Positions 40,674 to 50,516 of a stretch of DNA of 64,000 nt are shown here, piece by piece. The translations under genes were made by a program, and so were the position numbers. The DNA is from Lysobacterales bacterium (GTDB taxonomy: Bacteria > Pseudomonadota > Gammaproteobacteria > Xanthomonadales > SZUA-36). Position 1 is the stretch's first letter, and each line of letters begins with the position of its first letter. The notes below the pieces were generated by a model, which ran no database searches, was not told the origin of the DNA, and saw only the letters and a list, made by a program, of their open reading frames with translations. The DNA is taken from NCBI GenBank assembly GCA_013042915.1, contig JABDPF010000048.1, positions 1 to 64,000 of the forward strand, given 5' to 3'.

Positions 40674-41660
40674 ATGACCGAAATCAATCAGAAAAAATGC
40701 TCGACGGGGGTTTTGCTGGCCAATCTCGGCACGCCCGATTCCCCCGAGCGAAAACCGGTTGGCCGTTTTCTCAAGGAGTTCCTGTCCGATCCCCGGGTCG
40801 TGGATTTGCCGCGATTCCTGTGGCTGCCTCTGCTGTACCTGGTCATCGTGCCCATCCGTTCCGGCCGATCGGCCGAAGCCTATCGCGAGATCTGGTGGCC
40901 CGAAGGGTCGCCCCTGCTGGTGTTGACGCGGCGTTTGGCCGAACGCCTGCTCGAAGCCGTGCCGGACGATGTGCAGGTGGAAATTGGCATGCGGTATGGC
41001 CAGCCCTCGATCCGCTCGGGCCTGGAAAAACTGCGCGCGGCCGGGATTTCGGAACTGGTGACCGTGCCGCTGTACCCGCAGTTTTCCCACACCACGACAT
41101 CGTCGATCTACGACGCGGTCGATGCGGCTCTGGAGGCTATGGACTGGAAGCCCGCGCAGCGGCGCGTCATGGATTATCACCTCGACGAGGAATGGACCTG
41201 CGCGATTGCGCAGAGCATTCATGCATATCGCGAGCAAAACGGCGCCGCGGAGAAATTGCTGTTCTCCCTGCACGGCATACCCGAGCGCTACGTGCGGCAG
41301 GGCGACCCCTACCGCGACCAGTGCGAAGCGGGTGTTCGGGCCGTGGTGGAGAAACTGGGCCTGAAAGACGACGAGTGGCTACTGACGTTCCAGTCTCGGG
41401 TGGGTCGCGAGCCGTGGCTGCAACCTTACACGGACATCACGCTCGAAGAACTGGGCAAGGATGGGGTCGGCACCGTGCAGGTGGTGTGCCCGGGTTTCGC
41501 GGTCGATTGCCTGGAAACTTTGGAAGAGATTGCGATGCAGAATCGCGACCTGTTCCTGGAGGCGGGGGGAGAGTCGCTGGATTACATTCCCGCCCTCAAC
41601 GACAGCGCCGAGCACGTTCGGGTGATGAAACACCTGGTTGAATTACCCAAAGGAGAATAA
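40674..41660 (+). CDS. hemH: Ferrochelatase
   Basis: 328 residues; inserts Fe2+ into protoporphyrin IX. N-terminal GVLLANLGTPDSPE, active-site His in LYPQFSHTTTSSIYD, FSLHGIPERYVRQGDPY, FQSRVGREPWLQPYTD and GFAVDCLETLEEI with its conserved Glu are all present. The haem it makes would serve the hexaheme cytochrome at 61.2 kb among others. It is followed after 2 nt by the DUF308 gene. Confidence 0.97.
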   Translation: MTEINQKKCSTGVLLANLGTPDSPERKPVGRFLKEFLSDPRVVDLPRFLWLPLLYLVIVPIRSGRSAEAYREIWWPEGSPLLVLTRRLAERLLEAVPDDVQVEIGMRYGQPSIRSGLEKLRAAGISELVTVPLYPQFSHTTTSSIYDAVDAALEAMDWKPAQRRVMDYHLDEEWTCAIAQSIHAYREQNGAAEKLLFSLHGIPERYVRQGDPYRDQCEAGVRAVVEKLGLKDDEWLLTFQSRVGREPWLQPYTDITLEELGKDGVGTVQVVCPGFAVDCLETLEEIAMQNRDLFLEAGGESLDYIPALNDSAEHVRVMKHLVELPKGE

Positions 41661-41662
41661 GA

Positions 41663-42220
41663 GTGAACGAATCCACCCAAGCTGTTTCAAAGGGCCCCGG
41701 CTGGGGAATCGCCTGGGGAATACTGACCATCGTCCTCGGCCTGGTGGCCATGTCCACGCCGCTGGTCTCCGGGCTGGCCGTGACGGTGTTGATCGGTTAC
41801 GTGCTGCTGGCGGCGGGTATCGCCATGCTGATCTTCGCTTTCCAGGCCCCCTCACTGGGCAAGGTGATCCTGAAGCTGCTCTTTGCCACCTTGACCGTTG
41901 TGGCCGGGCTGGCGGTCGTCTCCCAGCCGGGCCTAGCCCTGACGCAATTCACCTGGCTAGTGGGCATCGTGTTCGTCGTGGACGGCGTGATGGGTTTTAT
42001 CGTGGCCTGGAACGTCAAGCCCACAAACGGCTGGGGCTGGATGACCGCGAACGCGCTGATCACGCTGGCGCTGGGCGTAATGATCCTGAAGGGCTGGCCG
42101 GCCACTTCCCTGGTGGTGATCGGTGTCCTGGTCGGCGTGCGCCTGCTGTTTGCGGGTCTCGCGATGTTGACGATCGGTACCGTGTCTCGGCGGGTCGCCG
42201 CATCGCCGGGCGATTCCTGA
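41663..42220 (+). CDS. HdeD-like (DUF308) membrane protein
   Basis: 185 residues, GTG start with AGGAG ten nt upstream. Six short hydrophobic helices in three repeated pairs, with the WGIAWGILTIVLGLVAM and VLLAAGIAMLIFAF elements of the HdeD/DUF308 family (acid-stress-linked in enterics). Co-transcribed with hemH by spacing. Function in this organism is unknown. Confidence 0.85.
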   Translation: MNESTQAVSKGPGWGIAWGILTIVLGLVAMSTPLVSGLAVTVLIGYVLLAAGIAMLIFAFQAPSLGKVILKLLFATLTVVAGLAVVSQPGLALTQFTWLVGIVFVVDGVMGFIVAWNVKPTNGWGWMTANALITLALGVMILKGWPATSLVVIGVLVGVRLLFAGLAMLTIGTVSRRVAASPGDS

Positions 42221-42277
42221 AAATACCCCCCGCGGATCCCGTGAGATTCTGCCGGGGGCAACGCGAGGGGTTTTCAG
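42219..42277. other. Long imperfect stem after the hemH operon
   Basis: TGAAAA...CCCCCCGCG on the left pairs with CGCGAGGGGTTTTCA on the right (ends near 42277) with bulges. It lies between the DUF308 gene and a converging gene; a possible terminator with no clean T run. Confidence 0.35.
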
Positions 42278-42292
42278 GATGTTGATTCAACC

Positions 42293-42835
42293 TCACCCGC
42301 CATTTTGATTGCCATAAGGTGGCGCTGAAGGCGGCGCGGCTGGTGCGTTCTGGCTGTTACCCCGGCCGATCGGTTCCAAAGTGGTGACCAGCGCGAAATC
42401 ATCCGTTCCGTCAGGAAAAATACTGTCATCCTCCATCTCGTAAGTGATGTACAGCGTTCGCGAATCGATCTCGACCGGCGTTTCGATGACTGTTCCCGCA
42501 GGAACTCGGTTCATTGCGACGGTCTCCGGCAACACGAATAAGTCAATGAATTCCTCGACCAGTGTCACGTAATCTGATTCGGGAACTGATTCGTCGAAAT
42601 CGACCCGGACAACGGATTCCAGGAAGATGATCCCGGTCTCATCGTCGGTGACGACGGTCATGTCCGGGCTCGAGATCGAGAGCATTTCGTTATGCTGGGA
42701 GTTCGAGTCTTCCAGGCTGTCATCGATTTGCTCCCAAAGTTCGGCGGAAATGATCCCTTCGGCCATATGGTGCGCCCACAAGCCAGCGGAGAACACAAAT
42801 CCGAGGAACGTCATACTCAATGTGATTCGTTTCAT
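42293..42835 (-). CDS. Small secreted protein of unknown function
   Basis: 180 residues from ATG 42835, fixed by AAGGAGA nine nt upstream. Signal peptide MKRITLSMTFLGFVFSAGLWA; mature protein strongly acidic with histidines at the start (HHMAEGI) and a Pro/Asn-rich tail ending GNQNGG. No recognised family. Monocistronic and convergent with the hemH operon. Confidence 0.7.
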   Translation of the reverse strand: MKRITLSMTFLGFVFSAGLWAHHMAEGIISAELWEQIDDSLEDSNSQHNEMLSISSPDMTVVTDDETGIIFLESVVRVDFDESVPESDYVTLVEEFIDLFVLPETVAMNRVPAGTVIETPVEIDSRTLYITYEMEDDSIFPDGTDDFALVTTLEPIGRGNSQNAPAAPPSAPPYGNQNGG

Positions 42836-43083
42836 ATCAGCTGTCTCCTTATGATCAAGTTCAGGTATTTTTCTCCCCGCAGCGCCGCATTCTTCGCTGG
42901 CGCCGGTCGCTTCGGGGCGTTTGTCGTGGAGGAGACTGCGGGTCTGATGTTCGCGACCCTGTCTGAGAATCCTACAAAGTAACCACACCCATAAACGGAG
43001 GCATAAATTAGCATTCGGGTGATTAACCACGGCTTAAAGTCGTGGGCCGGTCCGGACTGACGGGATGCTCGATGATGAATCCC

Positions 43084-43104
43084 ACCTGAAACCTCGTTTC
43101 AGGT
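43084..43104. other. Hairpin in the 42836-43201 gap
   Basis: ACCTGAAAC-CTC-GTTTCAGGT is a perfect 9-bp stem with a 3-nt loop. It lies in the 366-nt gene-free divergent region between two secreted-protein genes. The rest of that region shows only a short direct repeat (CGTGTCGG near 43145 and 43158) and a T run near 43177; no convincing promoter was seen. Confidence 0.45.
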
Positions 43105-43201
43105 TTAGGTCATCCGTGCTTGTTACCTTGAAATTGGGCAAGGCCGTGTCGGCCCCGCGTGTCGGCACGCCGCATTCTTTTTTTGTGTTGCGAGGTGCGC
43201 C

Positions 43202-44356
43202 ATGCAAACGAGCACGTTACTTTCAGCAGTCCTCCTGGGATCGATCACCATCGTCGCTTCGGCGGTGGCGGACCCCATGGTCTACGAAACGTTCAGCGAC
43301 TATCCCGACAATGCTCTGATTTCTAAAGGCCCGGCTGGATTCGCGGTCGGCTTGGTAGGCGACTGGTCGCTCGATGCCGAGAATTTCTTTTACGTAAACA
43401 TGACCGAGGCGGATCCCGAGGCGGGCACGGGAAAGGCGGTTTACGACATGCCTTGGGATGACAATGGGCAGCGGACCGCGCAACGATCCGCATCCCCACT
43501 GCAGGTTCTGCTGCAGGAAGACGGTGACGTGCTCTATGCCGGCTTTCGCATTCAACCCGCGAGGGCCCAGGGCGTCATGTTGTTTCGGCTTGACCTCGTG
43601 CAGGTCGCCGGTGGTGGACAACCAGACCTGTCGTTCGGAATGAACGGCGGCGATTTCGTGGTAGGCAATGGAGGCGTAAACACGGACCTAACGGGCGGTG
43701 AGCCCGATACGGAAGAAATGCAGGTTGTGCTGCGGGTCGAGTATGGTGACGGCGGTGGCGGCCCCGATGATTTCGAAGTGGTTACGCTCTGGGTTGACCC
43801 GGTCGATGAGAGCAGTGTCCCGGTGATCGATTCAGCGCAGATTGACTTCCTCAATCCCGGTGGTGCGAGACTGACCGGCATCGCCATCCGGGGTGACCAG
43901 ATGGCCGGTCAACCGGCATTTTTCGATGACCTCGCGATTGGGCATGCCTTTTTGGATGTCGTCGAAGCGCCCCCGTCCGATGCACTGACGAATCATGCCG
44001 GGATGAACGGCCTGTTTTACGATCCTGACAACCCCGGCCACGGATTCAGCTTCGCGGCTCACTATCTGGGCTTCACCGTCCACTACTACGGCCACACGAA
44101 TTCAGGCGAACGCCTCTGGCTGATTTCCGAAAACCACCTCGGCGACCTCGGCTTCGGTGAGCCGTTTGAATTACAGATGTACGAAGTGCTGTCCGGACTA
44201 TTTGGGCGCCCTCAACTTCCGATCGACCACTGGGGAACCCTTACGCTCGAACTGGATGACTGTGATTCAGGTCATGCCATGTTCGACGGACAGCAGGGTG
44301 TTCTGGAGATGGACTTCGTTCGCCTCAGTGCCGTACCCGGCATCGCCTGCCAGTGA
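43202..44356 (+). CDS. Secreted protein with lectin-like domain and Wenzhouxiangella-type C-terminal domain
   Basis: 384 residues. Signal peptide to about residue 23 (ASAVA). Residues about 30-250 form a beta-rich, concanavalin-like domain (ETFSDYPDNALISKG, YAGFRIQPARAQG, FFDDLAIGHAFLD). Residues about 265-384 repeat the small domain seen at the front of the 11432-12607 product: NGLFYDPDNPGHGFSF, HYYGHTNSGERLWLIS, LELDDCDSGHAMFDG and RLSAVPGIAC. GAGGTG precedes the ATG. Probably extracellular; function unknown. Confidence 0.75.
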   Translation: MQTSTLLSAVLLGSITIVASAVADPMVYETFSDYPDNALISKGPAGFAVGLVGDWSLDAENFFYVNMTEADPEAGTGKAVYDMPWDDNGQRTAQRSASPLQVLLQEDGDVLYAGFRIQPARAQGVMLFRLDLVQVAGGGQPDLSFGMNGGDFVVGNGGVNTDLTGGEPDTEEMQVVLRVEYGDGGGGPDDFEVVTLWVDPVDESSVPVIDSAQIDFLNPGGARLTGIAIRGDQMAGQPAFFDDLAIGHAFLDVVEAPPSDALTNHAGMNGLFYDPDNPGHGFSFAAHYLGFTVHYYGHTNSGERLWLISENHLGDLGFGEPFELQMYEVLSGLFGRPQLPIDHWGTLTLELDDCDSGHAMFDGQQGVLEMDFVRLSAVPGIACQ

Positions 44357-44457
44357 ATCAACCGATTTTGATCGGCAACTCACCTCGCGGTTGGATTATG
44401 AACAGAAACTGAAACGCAATTTCAGACTCTTGTCATATCGGCCTTGTTAGTTTAAAT

Positions 44458-44481
44458 CCAGGCCCATCCCGACGGGCCTGG
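44458..44481. other. Hairpin in the 44357-44660 gap
   Basis: CCAGGCCC-ATCCCGAC-GGGCCTGG, a perfect 8-bp stem 102 nt after the preceding stop. No T run follows. The 304-nt gap also has an imperfect stem near 44524-44546 (TTCCTTGCG / CGCAAAGGAA) and the strong ribosome binding site of the next gene, nothing else. Confidence 0.4.
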
Positions 44482-44660
44482 CAAACCCCGCATAAGAACG
44501 GTTCAGGTTCTGTGGACGATGGATTCCTTGCGCGACGCAAAGGAATGCACGTTTTCGCGCACCGTGGTCCCACGAGGAGGGACAAACCAAATCTTGCTTT
44601 CGCAGCGTTCATGCTGCCTGGCCTCCTCGCGGTTCAGCGACTGTGCAGGAGGAGAATTCA

Positions 44661-47600
44661 ATGTTACGTATTAAAACTACTATGCAGGCGTTGATTCTTA
44701 TAACGCTTTGCTCGATTATCAGTCTGCCCGCGGTCACCGCCGGCTCCGAGGAGCCGGCGGCCTGGCCCGTGGTCACCGACCTGATGATGAAGAACCTCGA
44801 CGTCGATCAGCCGGATGTCTTCATGCCGATCGGCAAGGTATATTTCGTCAACTCCAGAGACCAACTCACAATCGTCATCGAGCCTGACGCACCGTACATG
44901 ATCGCGAGCGCGAACGTGCACGTCGTCCAGAATCCCAAAGATTTCGACGTTGTCCTGGATAAGAAGACCGGAAAGCCCAAAGTCGGCAAGTTCGACTTCA
45001 AGATGGACTACCTGGGCGACATGGAGACCCGGGTTGCGAGGCACGAACAGGTTGTTCCCTTCGACCATTTCAAAAAGGTCTGCTGGGGCATGAACAAGGA
45101 GCAGTGCCCTGATTTCTACGTCATCGCACAGGCTGTCCTGCAGGTGCCCGGTGATGAGGAGGGTGAGTGGGTAACTGTCCCCGATGATGCCTACGCCACC
45201 AATGGCGGCCAGTTCGACCGGTTTGATCCGGAGGGCAATGATTATCCGCACATCTGGGGCCACTACGTTTCGTATCCGAAGGCCAAGCCCATGGCGGGGC
45301 ATTTTGTCGACGCCAACGTGAACGGGCTTTCCTACGCTACCTCGACCCAGGCGGGAATCACCGCGAAGATTACCACCAGCACCGGCGAGACGGGCAAGGA
45401 CGGACAGTTCTGGTTTGTCACCGGCGAGCAGATCGGTTTCAGTATCGGTCGCCTGTTCATCGGGGACACGCTGGCCAACAAGATCATTTCACCCGTGGAG
45501 CTGTTCGATGGCGCCATCCTGGGTGAGGACGATCGGATAGCGAACCTGGCCCGCATACTGCAGGGCCTGGATGACGACGGCGTGATCGGCCGCGGCGCAA
45601 TCAGTATCGGCGCGCCCGCGGTGGCCTGCCTCGAGTCCGCGCTGGGTGAGCTCGGTCTGCTTCCGGATCCGCCATCGCCAGACGTGTTGTTCTCGGATGA
45701 CGCGATGGTGGAGGCGCTGATTGTCAAGACCATCGCGGCGTGCCAACTGGTGGGGGTCGAGCTGAGCAACATTTCCAAGGAGGAAGCACTCGAAAACCTC
45801 AATACCGGTATGCAGGCCGGCAACCTGATGAAGCGCAACGTCTCGAAGACGCCCGATCTGGCGAACGACAAGGCGAAGATCGAGATCATGCCGGTTTATG
45901 TTCCGGCACAGCGGCCCGACGGTGCGGATACCCTCGTCATGTACTACGACGAATACGGGGAGCCCATCGAAGAAACCGGTCGCATGTTTGCCAAGCCCAT
46001 CGTCGTCACCTACCTTGGCGAGGTCGAAGGCACCGGCGCGTTCGACGTGTTCGTCGCCATTTCGCGCGACGACGGCGACAGCTGGGAGCGCCGGAACATC
46101 TCCCGCACGGCCGACAAGGATTCGCTGCTGGGTTATCCGGGCAAGTCCGTGAAACCCATGCTGAAGGTCAAGGACAACATGATCTTCGTTGCCTGGACCG
46201 ACAAGTACTGCAGGGGAGGACGCCCCGGTTACGCGATCAACGTGTGCCCCGATACGGACGGTGACGGAGCGCCGAACCCCTGCGATATCTGCCGTGACCG
46301 GCACGATGAAGACGGTAATATCTACACGGAATGTGAACCGGACTACATGGGCGACGACGGCTACTGGCAGGACGACCTGTTCGGCGTGGCCGGCCCACAA
46401 CGCAGCGTGGTTTACGAGGACATCCTGGAAATCGGTGAAGTGCCCTACAGCTGTGTCTGGACCGCGCGCGGCGTGGTCGAAGAGGCGACCGGCGACGTCC
46501 AGTGGTTCAAACCCGAGCGCGTGACCTCCGGTCGCAGGGACGCCCACCAGCTGTTTGCCGGTGCCGGCCAGGATGTCGCGTTCGGCATCGTCTGGCAGGA
46601 AGACCCCAAGGGACTGAGGCCCGGCGAGGGTCACGGTCCGGGTGAAGGCTGGAGCGGCGCCAACACGCACGGCAAGACCGACATCTGGTTCAGCTACATC
46701 ACCATGAGCGATTTCGCCGAGGTCGATGTGGACTACCCAGAGGGCGGTTACGGCGAACACGAGGACCAGATCGACATGGTCGACACCGACGAAACACTTT
46801 CGGGTCGCGTCAAGGCCCTGGTGCCCATGTCACTGCCGGTCAAGATCTCCGACAACGACGTCTGCAGCCTGGAGAACATCCTGGCGCTGGGTGGTGACGG
46901 AGACCACGACGACGGCGAAGAGCACGACTTCGAGCACGACGGCCTCGGAACCCACCGCTACTGCGGCACGGTCGAGGGTATCGGCACGGCCCTGGCACCG
47001 GGTAGCAACCGGTTGTGCGCCTACACGATTCCGAAAGAAAACCCGCAGGGCGTCATCCACAATGTGTGCGTGACGCAGGACGGGCGCTACCTCGACGGCA
47101 ATACCGGTGCATCCCGGGCCAATCTCTTCTTGCAGCCTTACTGCAAGACGAAAGATCCGGACAATCCATTGAAGTGCCTCGTGAAAAGCGCCTGGGCCAT
47201 CATCGGCTACGAGGAAAGCAAGGGTGTCGGAGGGCCGCCGGAGGACGAGGACGGCTGCGGCGATGAATTGGTGGCGATCACCGAGTCGGAAGACGACGAC
47301 CACGAGGATCGCTACAAACCGGATACTGGCAAGCTCGTCATGTACCACAGCTTCAAGTTCGATGAGCCGGTCCCGGTTGCCAGCGGCGGTATCCTGAACC
47401 TCCCCGAGACCGACGAGAGCGGCAACCCGGTTTACCTGACGGAAGACCCGGCCCTCTATCAAGATCCTGACCTCTATCCCCACGGGCCTCCCCTGTTGCT
47501 GGACTGGAAGGGCGATCCGATCCTGGCCTACGATAACGCGCGCCGGGTACGCTTCGTCTCGCAGCCCAAGTCGAAGGCGGTCAAGGTCGCCGACGGTGGC

Positions 47601-48701
47601 ACCGGCACGGTGCTGGTGGCGCTCTACCGCCAGGGTGAAGAGGGTGGCGGCAAGCCCGCCGACATCTTCATGCGGCGCATTGCTTTGCCCGATAACGACA
47701 AGGGCAATCCGTACGACTTCAAGAAGTTCGGATGCGACAGATGGGTGCCGCACATGGACCTGGAGCCCTTTGAGGCTAAAGTGACGGAGGTTTGTGTCAT
47801 AGGCGCCCGGAACGTCAGCAGCGTGACGGCCGACCCGGATTACCTGTGGCAGAACCCTCTGGATCCCGAAAAGCCGGTCAAGATGCTGCGTTGGAGCTGG
47901 TCGGAAGACAACCTCGCCGACTCCTCGGCGAAGAACCCCTATACCGACTCGAAAGCCCATCGCGGAGCGCTCAATGGTGACGACCTGATCATCGGCTACG
48001 TCTGGAATGCCAACTGGGGCCGGAACGCGAACGGCAAGTACGATTTGTACGTACGCCGCTCGTTTGATGGCGGCCAGCACTGGACCACGAATCCAAGTGG
48101 TGATGCTGACAATCCGATTGAGCACCATGTCGTGTTCCGGGATCCCGTGCTCGACGAAAACGGAATCCCCATTCTCGATCCGGACAACGGCAGCCTGCTC
48201 TGGGAGGACGTCGTGGTCAGCACGAGTTACATACCTGGTGAAAACGAACCGCCGCGCAACGTTTCCAACCTGCGCAACAACCGGGTCAGCGTGCTCGAAC
48301 CACGCATCGTCAAGACGCCGGGAACGATCAAGGGCACCCCGTATCCGGAGGACAAGCAGGATATCAGCGTGTACCAGCTGGCCTACGGCCTGGAAACCAA
48401 CCGGGACCTGGACACGATGCCCGACGGCTACCCCAAGACGCCGCTGGATATTTTCTATAGCCGCACCGTGGATAAAGGTCAGCACTACCAGAGCGTGATC
48501 GTGACGCCGCAGAGCGGCAATGGCAAGCCCGAGGAAGGCTGGAACCCGCTGGCCAACAGGGAAGCGCCGGACGAAGAAGGCGCGGTGCAGATGCGCCAGA
48601 CGCCCGACGGCTCCCGGATGTACGGCATCTGGCTCGAAAAGGGCCTGCACGGCACGGACATCATGTTCCGCCGGGTCGATTATCGCGGCGCCGACGAATA
48701 A
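44661..48701 (+). CDS. Very large secreted protein (choice-of-anchor O-like)
   Basis: 1346 residues from ATG 44661, preceded by AGGAGGAG. Signal peptide to about residue 27. Around 215-300 is the module VDANVNGLSYATST ... GFSIGRLFIGDTLA ... LARILQGLDDDG, common in gammaproteobacterial surface proteins. A sialidase/exo-repeat-like region (AISRDDGDSWERRNISRTA, KPMLKVKDNMIFVAWTDKYC) follows. Cys-rich DTDGDGAPNPCDICRDRH near residue 533 looks like a calcium-binding thrombospondin-3 repeat. The overall plan recalls choice-of-anchor O proteins; that name is from memory. Very acidic. Followed after 18 nt by the HAF-like gene, clearly one operon. Function unknown. Confidence 0.75.
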   Translation: MLRIKTTMQALILITLCSIISLPAVTAGSEEPAAWPVVTDLMMKNLDVDQPDVFMPIGKVYFVNSRDQLTIVIEPDAPYMIASANVHVVQNPKDFDVVLDKKTGKPKVGKFDFKMDYLGDMETRVARHEQVVPFDHFKKVCWGMNKEQCPDFYVIAQAVLQVPGDEEGEWVTVPDDAYATNGGQFDRFDPEGNDYPHIWGHYVSYPKAKPMAGHFVDANVNGLSYATSTQAGITAKITTSTGETGKDGQFWFVTGEQIGFSIGRLFIGDTLANKIISPVELFDGAILGEDDRIANLARILQGLDDDGVIGRGAISIGAPAVACLESALGELGLLPDPPSPDVLFSDDAMVEALIVKTIAACQLVGVELSNISKEEALENLNTGMQAGNLMKRNVSKTPDLANDKAKIEIMPVYVPAQRPDGADTLVMYYDEYGEPIEETGRMFAKPIVVTYLGEVEGTGAFDVFVAISRDDGDSWERRNISRTADKDSLLGYPGKSVKPMLKVKDNMIFVAWTDKYCRGGRPGYAINVCPDTDGDGAPNPCDICRDRHDEDGNIYTECEPDYMGDDGYWQDDLFGVAGPQRSVVYEDILEIGEVPYSCVWTARGVVEEATGDVQWFKPERVTSGRRDAHQLFAGAGQDVAFGIVWQEDPKGLRPGEGHGPGEGWSGANTHGKTDIWFSYITMSDFAEVDVDYPEGGYGEHEDQIDMVDTDETLSGRVKALVPMSLPVKISDNDVCSLENILALGGDGDHDDGEEHDFEHDGLGTHRYCGTVEGIGTALAPGSNRLCAYTIPKENPQGVIHNVCVTQDGRYLDGNTGASRANLFLQPYCKTKDPDNPLKCLVKSAWAIIGYEESKGVGGPPEDEDGCGDELVAITESEDDDHEDRYKPDTGKLVMYHSFKFDEPVPVASGGILNLPETDESGNPVYLTEDPALYQDPDLYPHGPPLLLDWKGDPILAYDNARRVRFVSQPKSKAVKVADGGTGTVLVALYRQGEEGGGKPADIFMRRIALPDNDKGNPYDFKKFGCDRWVPHMDLEPFEAKVTEVCVIGARNVSSVTADPDYLWQNPLDPEKPVKMLRWSWSEDNLADSSAKNPYTDSKAHRGALNGDDLIIGYVWNANWGRNANGKYDLYVRRSFDGGQHWTTNPSGDADNPIEHHVVFRDPVLDENGIPILDPDNGSLLWEDVVVSTSYIPGENEPPRNVSNLRNNRVSVLEPRIVKTPGTIKGTPYPEDKQDISVYQLAYGLETNRDLDTMPDGYPKTPLDIFYSRTVDKGQHYQSVIVTPQSGNGKPEEGWNPLANREAPDEEGAVQMRQTPDGSRMYGIWLEKGLHGTDIMFRRVDYRGADE

Positions 48702-48719
48702 GGCGCCAAGGAGAAAATC

Positions 48720-50189
48720 ATGAAACACGGTAAATTCAGTATTACCCTCGCCGCCTGCCTGGCCCTGCTGCTCTCGGGCGGTACGGCCTGGGCGGCCAAG
48801 GGAGGCATCCCGGGCAAACCGGACAAGCCGGACCCGGGGGATGACGACCCACCGGTGACGACGGACGAGGGCGTGTATGGCTGGGTCGACGAGGAATTCT
48901 GGTTCTGGCGCTGGGGCCACATGGATGGCCCGCATGACGCCAGCTATGCCCTCGACATTTCCCGCGACGGCACGACGGCGGTCGGTGTCACCGACGTCGT
49001 CACCTTCTGGCGCGCCTGGCGCTCCGACATCGGTTGGGCCATTGCCACCGATGACGGCGTACCGCCCCTGTACAACGAACTCCAGGTGCAGGAGGACATC
49101 GGGGTCGTGGCGCCGTCGCAGCCCAGCGAGGCGCACGGGGCTTCCGACATGATCGACGGGTTCGATCTACAGACCGGTTGCACGGGGTACGACAAGGTGG
49201 CCCTGAACCTCGATTGGTGCGGTTCAACCACGGTGGGCGCGCTGAATATCGGCGAAGTCTCGTACGGAACCCAGTGGCTGTTGCCGGTACTGGACCAGGT
49301 CGATGACGGCGATTACGCGACCGTGCCCGACTTCGGTGGCGGCATCTCCGAGATGGTCGCCAAGGACGTCACTGCGGATGGCCTGATCATGGTCGGCTAC
49401 GGCAACACCAAGCGTGGACTGATGGGCTTCTACGCCGACATGACCGATCCGCTCCTGCCGGTGGTGCGTCAGTTGACCATCACCGACGTGGTCGACGGTC
49501 AGACGCTTCGGTCTAGTTCGGCCGAGGCCATTTCTTGGGACGGCACGACCATCGTCGGCTACGGGTCGACCAAGAAAGCCAACCGCGCTTTCGTGTCCAC
49601 CGTTCTTGATGCAACGACCGACCCGATTACGCTCGAAAGCATCATCCTGCCGATGATTGCAGGCGGCCAGTACGCCGAGGCCTATGCGATGACGACGACG
49701 CCGGAAGGTGTTGTCCACATCGCTGGCCGCAGCGACAGCCCCAAGGGCCCGCAGGCCTGCATCTGGTTCAAGGACACGTCGACGGAAGATGAAGAGTGGC
49801 TCGTCAAGGGCCTGGGCGGCCTGGCCACGGGTGCACCGAACAGCATCGCTACCGGGATTGCCTACCGGCCTGATTCCACAGTTGGTGATCTGATGGTCGT
49901 GGGCTACAGCGAGAGCATCCTGTACGATTCGGAAGCCTTCGTCTGGGCCGGCAACCCCGTGTTGGAGGATGACGAAATCGGCTACTTTTACGATCTCGAG
50001 TACATCCTGACCAAGACCGGCGTCGGGGAGGCTTCCTCGATGGGTTCACGGTGGATCCTGAACGAGGCCACCGGAGTATCCGCCGGTGGCGGCCGCATCG
50101 TCGGCTGGGGCACTAACCCTGAAGGCGGTATCGAGGCCTGGGTCGTCACGGGTTACCCGTATGACGAACTCGTATTCACCCACGAATGA
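48720..50189 (+). CDS. Secreted HAF-repeat-like protein
   Basis: 489 residues: signal peptide (LLLSGGTAWA, cleavage near 26), short Pro/Asp linker (KPDKPDPGDDDPPV), then repeated units of about 60-70 residues with the pattern DISRDGTTAVGVTD, DVTADGLIMVGYGNTKRG, AISWDGTTIVGYGSTKKANRA and GIAYRP-DLMVVGYS. These match the HAF extracellular repeat and would fold as a beta-propeller. AAGGAG before the ATG. Second gene of a two-gene secreted-protein operon closed by a strong terminator. Confidence 0.78.
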   Translation: MKHGKFSITLAACLALLLSGGTAWAAKGGIPGKPDKPDPGDDDPPVTTDEGVYGWVDEEFWFWRWGHMDGPHDASYALDISRDGTTAVGVTDVVTFWRAWRSDIGWAIATDDGVPPLYNELQVQEDIGVVAPSQPSEAHGASDMIDGFDLQTGCTGYDKVALNLDWCGSTTVGALNIGEVSYGTQWLLPVLDQVDDGDYATVPDFGGGISEMVAKDVTADGLIMVGYGNTKRGLMGFYADMTDPLLPVVRQLTITDVVDGQTLRSSSAEAISWDGTTIVGYGSTKKANRAFVSTVLDATTDPITLESIILPMIAGGQYAEAYAMTTTPEGVVHIAGRSDSPKGPQACIWFKDTSTEDEEWLVKGLGGLATGAPNSIATGIAYRPDSTVGDLMVVGYSESILYDSEAFVWAGNPVLEDDEIGYFYDLEYILTKTGVGEASSMGSRWILNEATGVSAGGGRIVGWGTNPEGGIEAWVVTGYPYDELVFTHE

Positions 50190-50262
50190 TCGCTCTCCTC
50201 GGCGGTCGACAGCACCTTGGGCCGGAACGACGCCGGTCTGAGAGGCCGGGCCGCCCCCACTA

Positions 50263-50297
50263 GCGAGGCGCCCCCCCCTCGGGCGCCTCGCTTTTTT
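50263..50297 (+). terminator. Strong intrinsic terminator
   Basis: GCGAGGCGCCC (50263-50273), loop CCCCCTC, GGGCGCCTCGC (50281-50291), TTTTTT (50292-50297). An 11-bp all-paired stem with a six-T tail, 74 nt after the HAF-like gene. Confidence 0.95.
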
Positions 50298-50393
50298 CAG
50301 CGTTGGCCGTGGGCGCCAGACTGCTGGACTCTGGGCGAACGAGAAGGTTGATTTATGTCAGTGCCAATTCGAGCGGAAAGTTGCAAAATATTA

Positions 50394-50426
50394 AGTTTAT
50401 TAGTGGTTTAACGGCTGCTCAATAAC
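50394..50426 (+). promoter_or_regulatory. PhoP-box-like operator and -10 before phoPQ
   Basis: AGTTTA (50394-50399), 5 nt, GGTTTA (50405-50410): two direct half-sites of the (G/T)GTTTA type at an 11-bp period, as in the PhoP box. Ten nt further is AATAAC (50421-50426), a 4/6 -10. The operator thus occupies the -35 position, as in autoregulated PhoP promoters. It lies in the 327-nt gap 50190-50516, which otherwise holds the terminator above. Confidence 0.65.
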
Positions 50427-50516
50427 ACTTGAAGAGTCCGGATTCGGCGGGAGCACAGTCGCGAAGCCACTCCCGGTATCGTGGCCTACCGTCGCCGGGA
50501 TGGATGGGGCCGTGCG

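Noticed and set aside
46830-49136. 768-codon open frame on the minus strand opposite the large secreted-protein genes
   Set aside because: It is antisense to two genes with signal peptides, strong ribosome binding sites and tight spacing. Long antisense frames are expected in GC-rich DNA with strong third-position bias; its product is low-complexity His/Arg/Val-rich.
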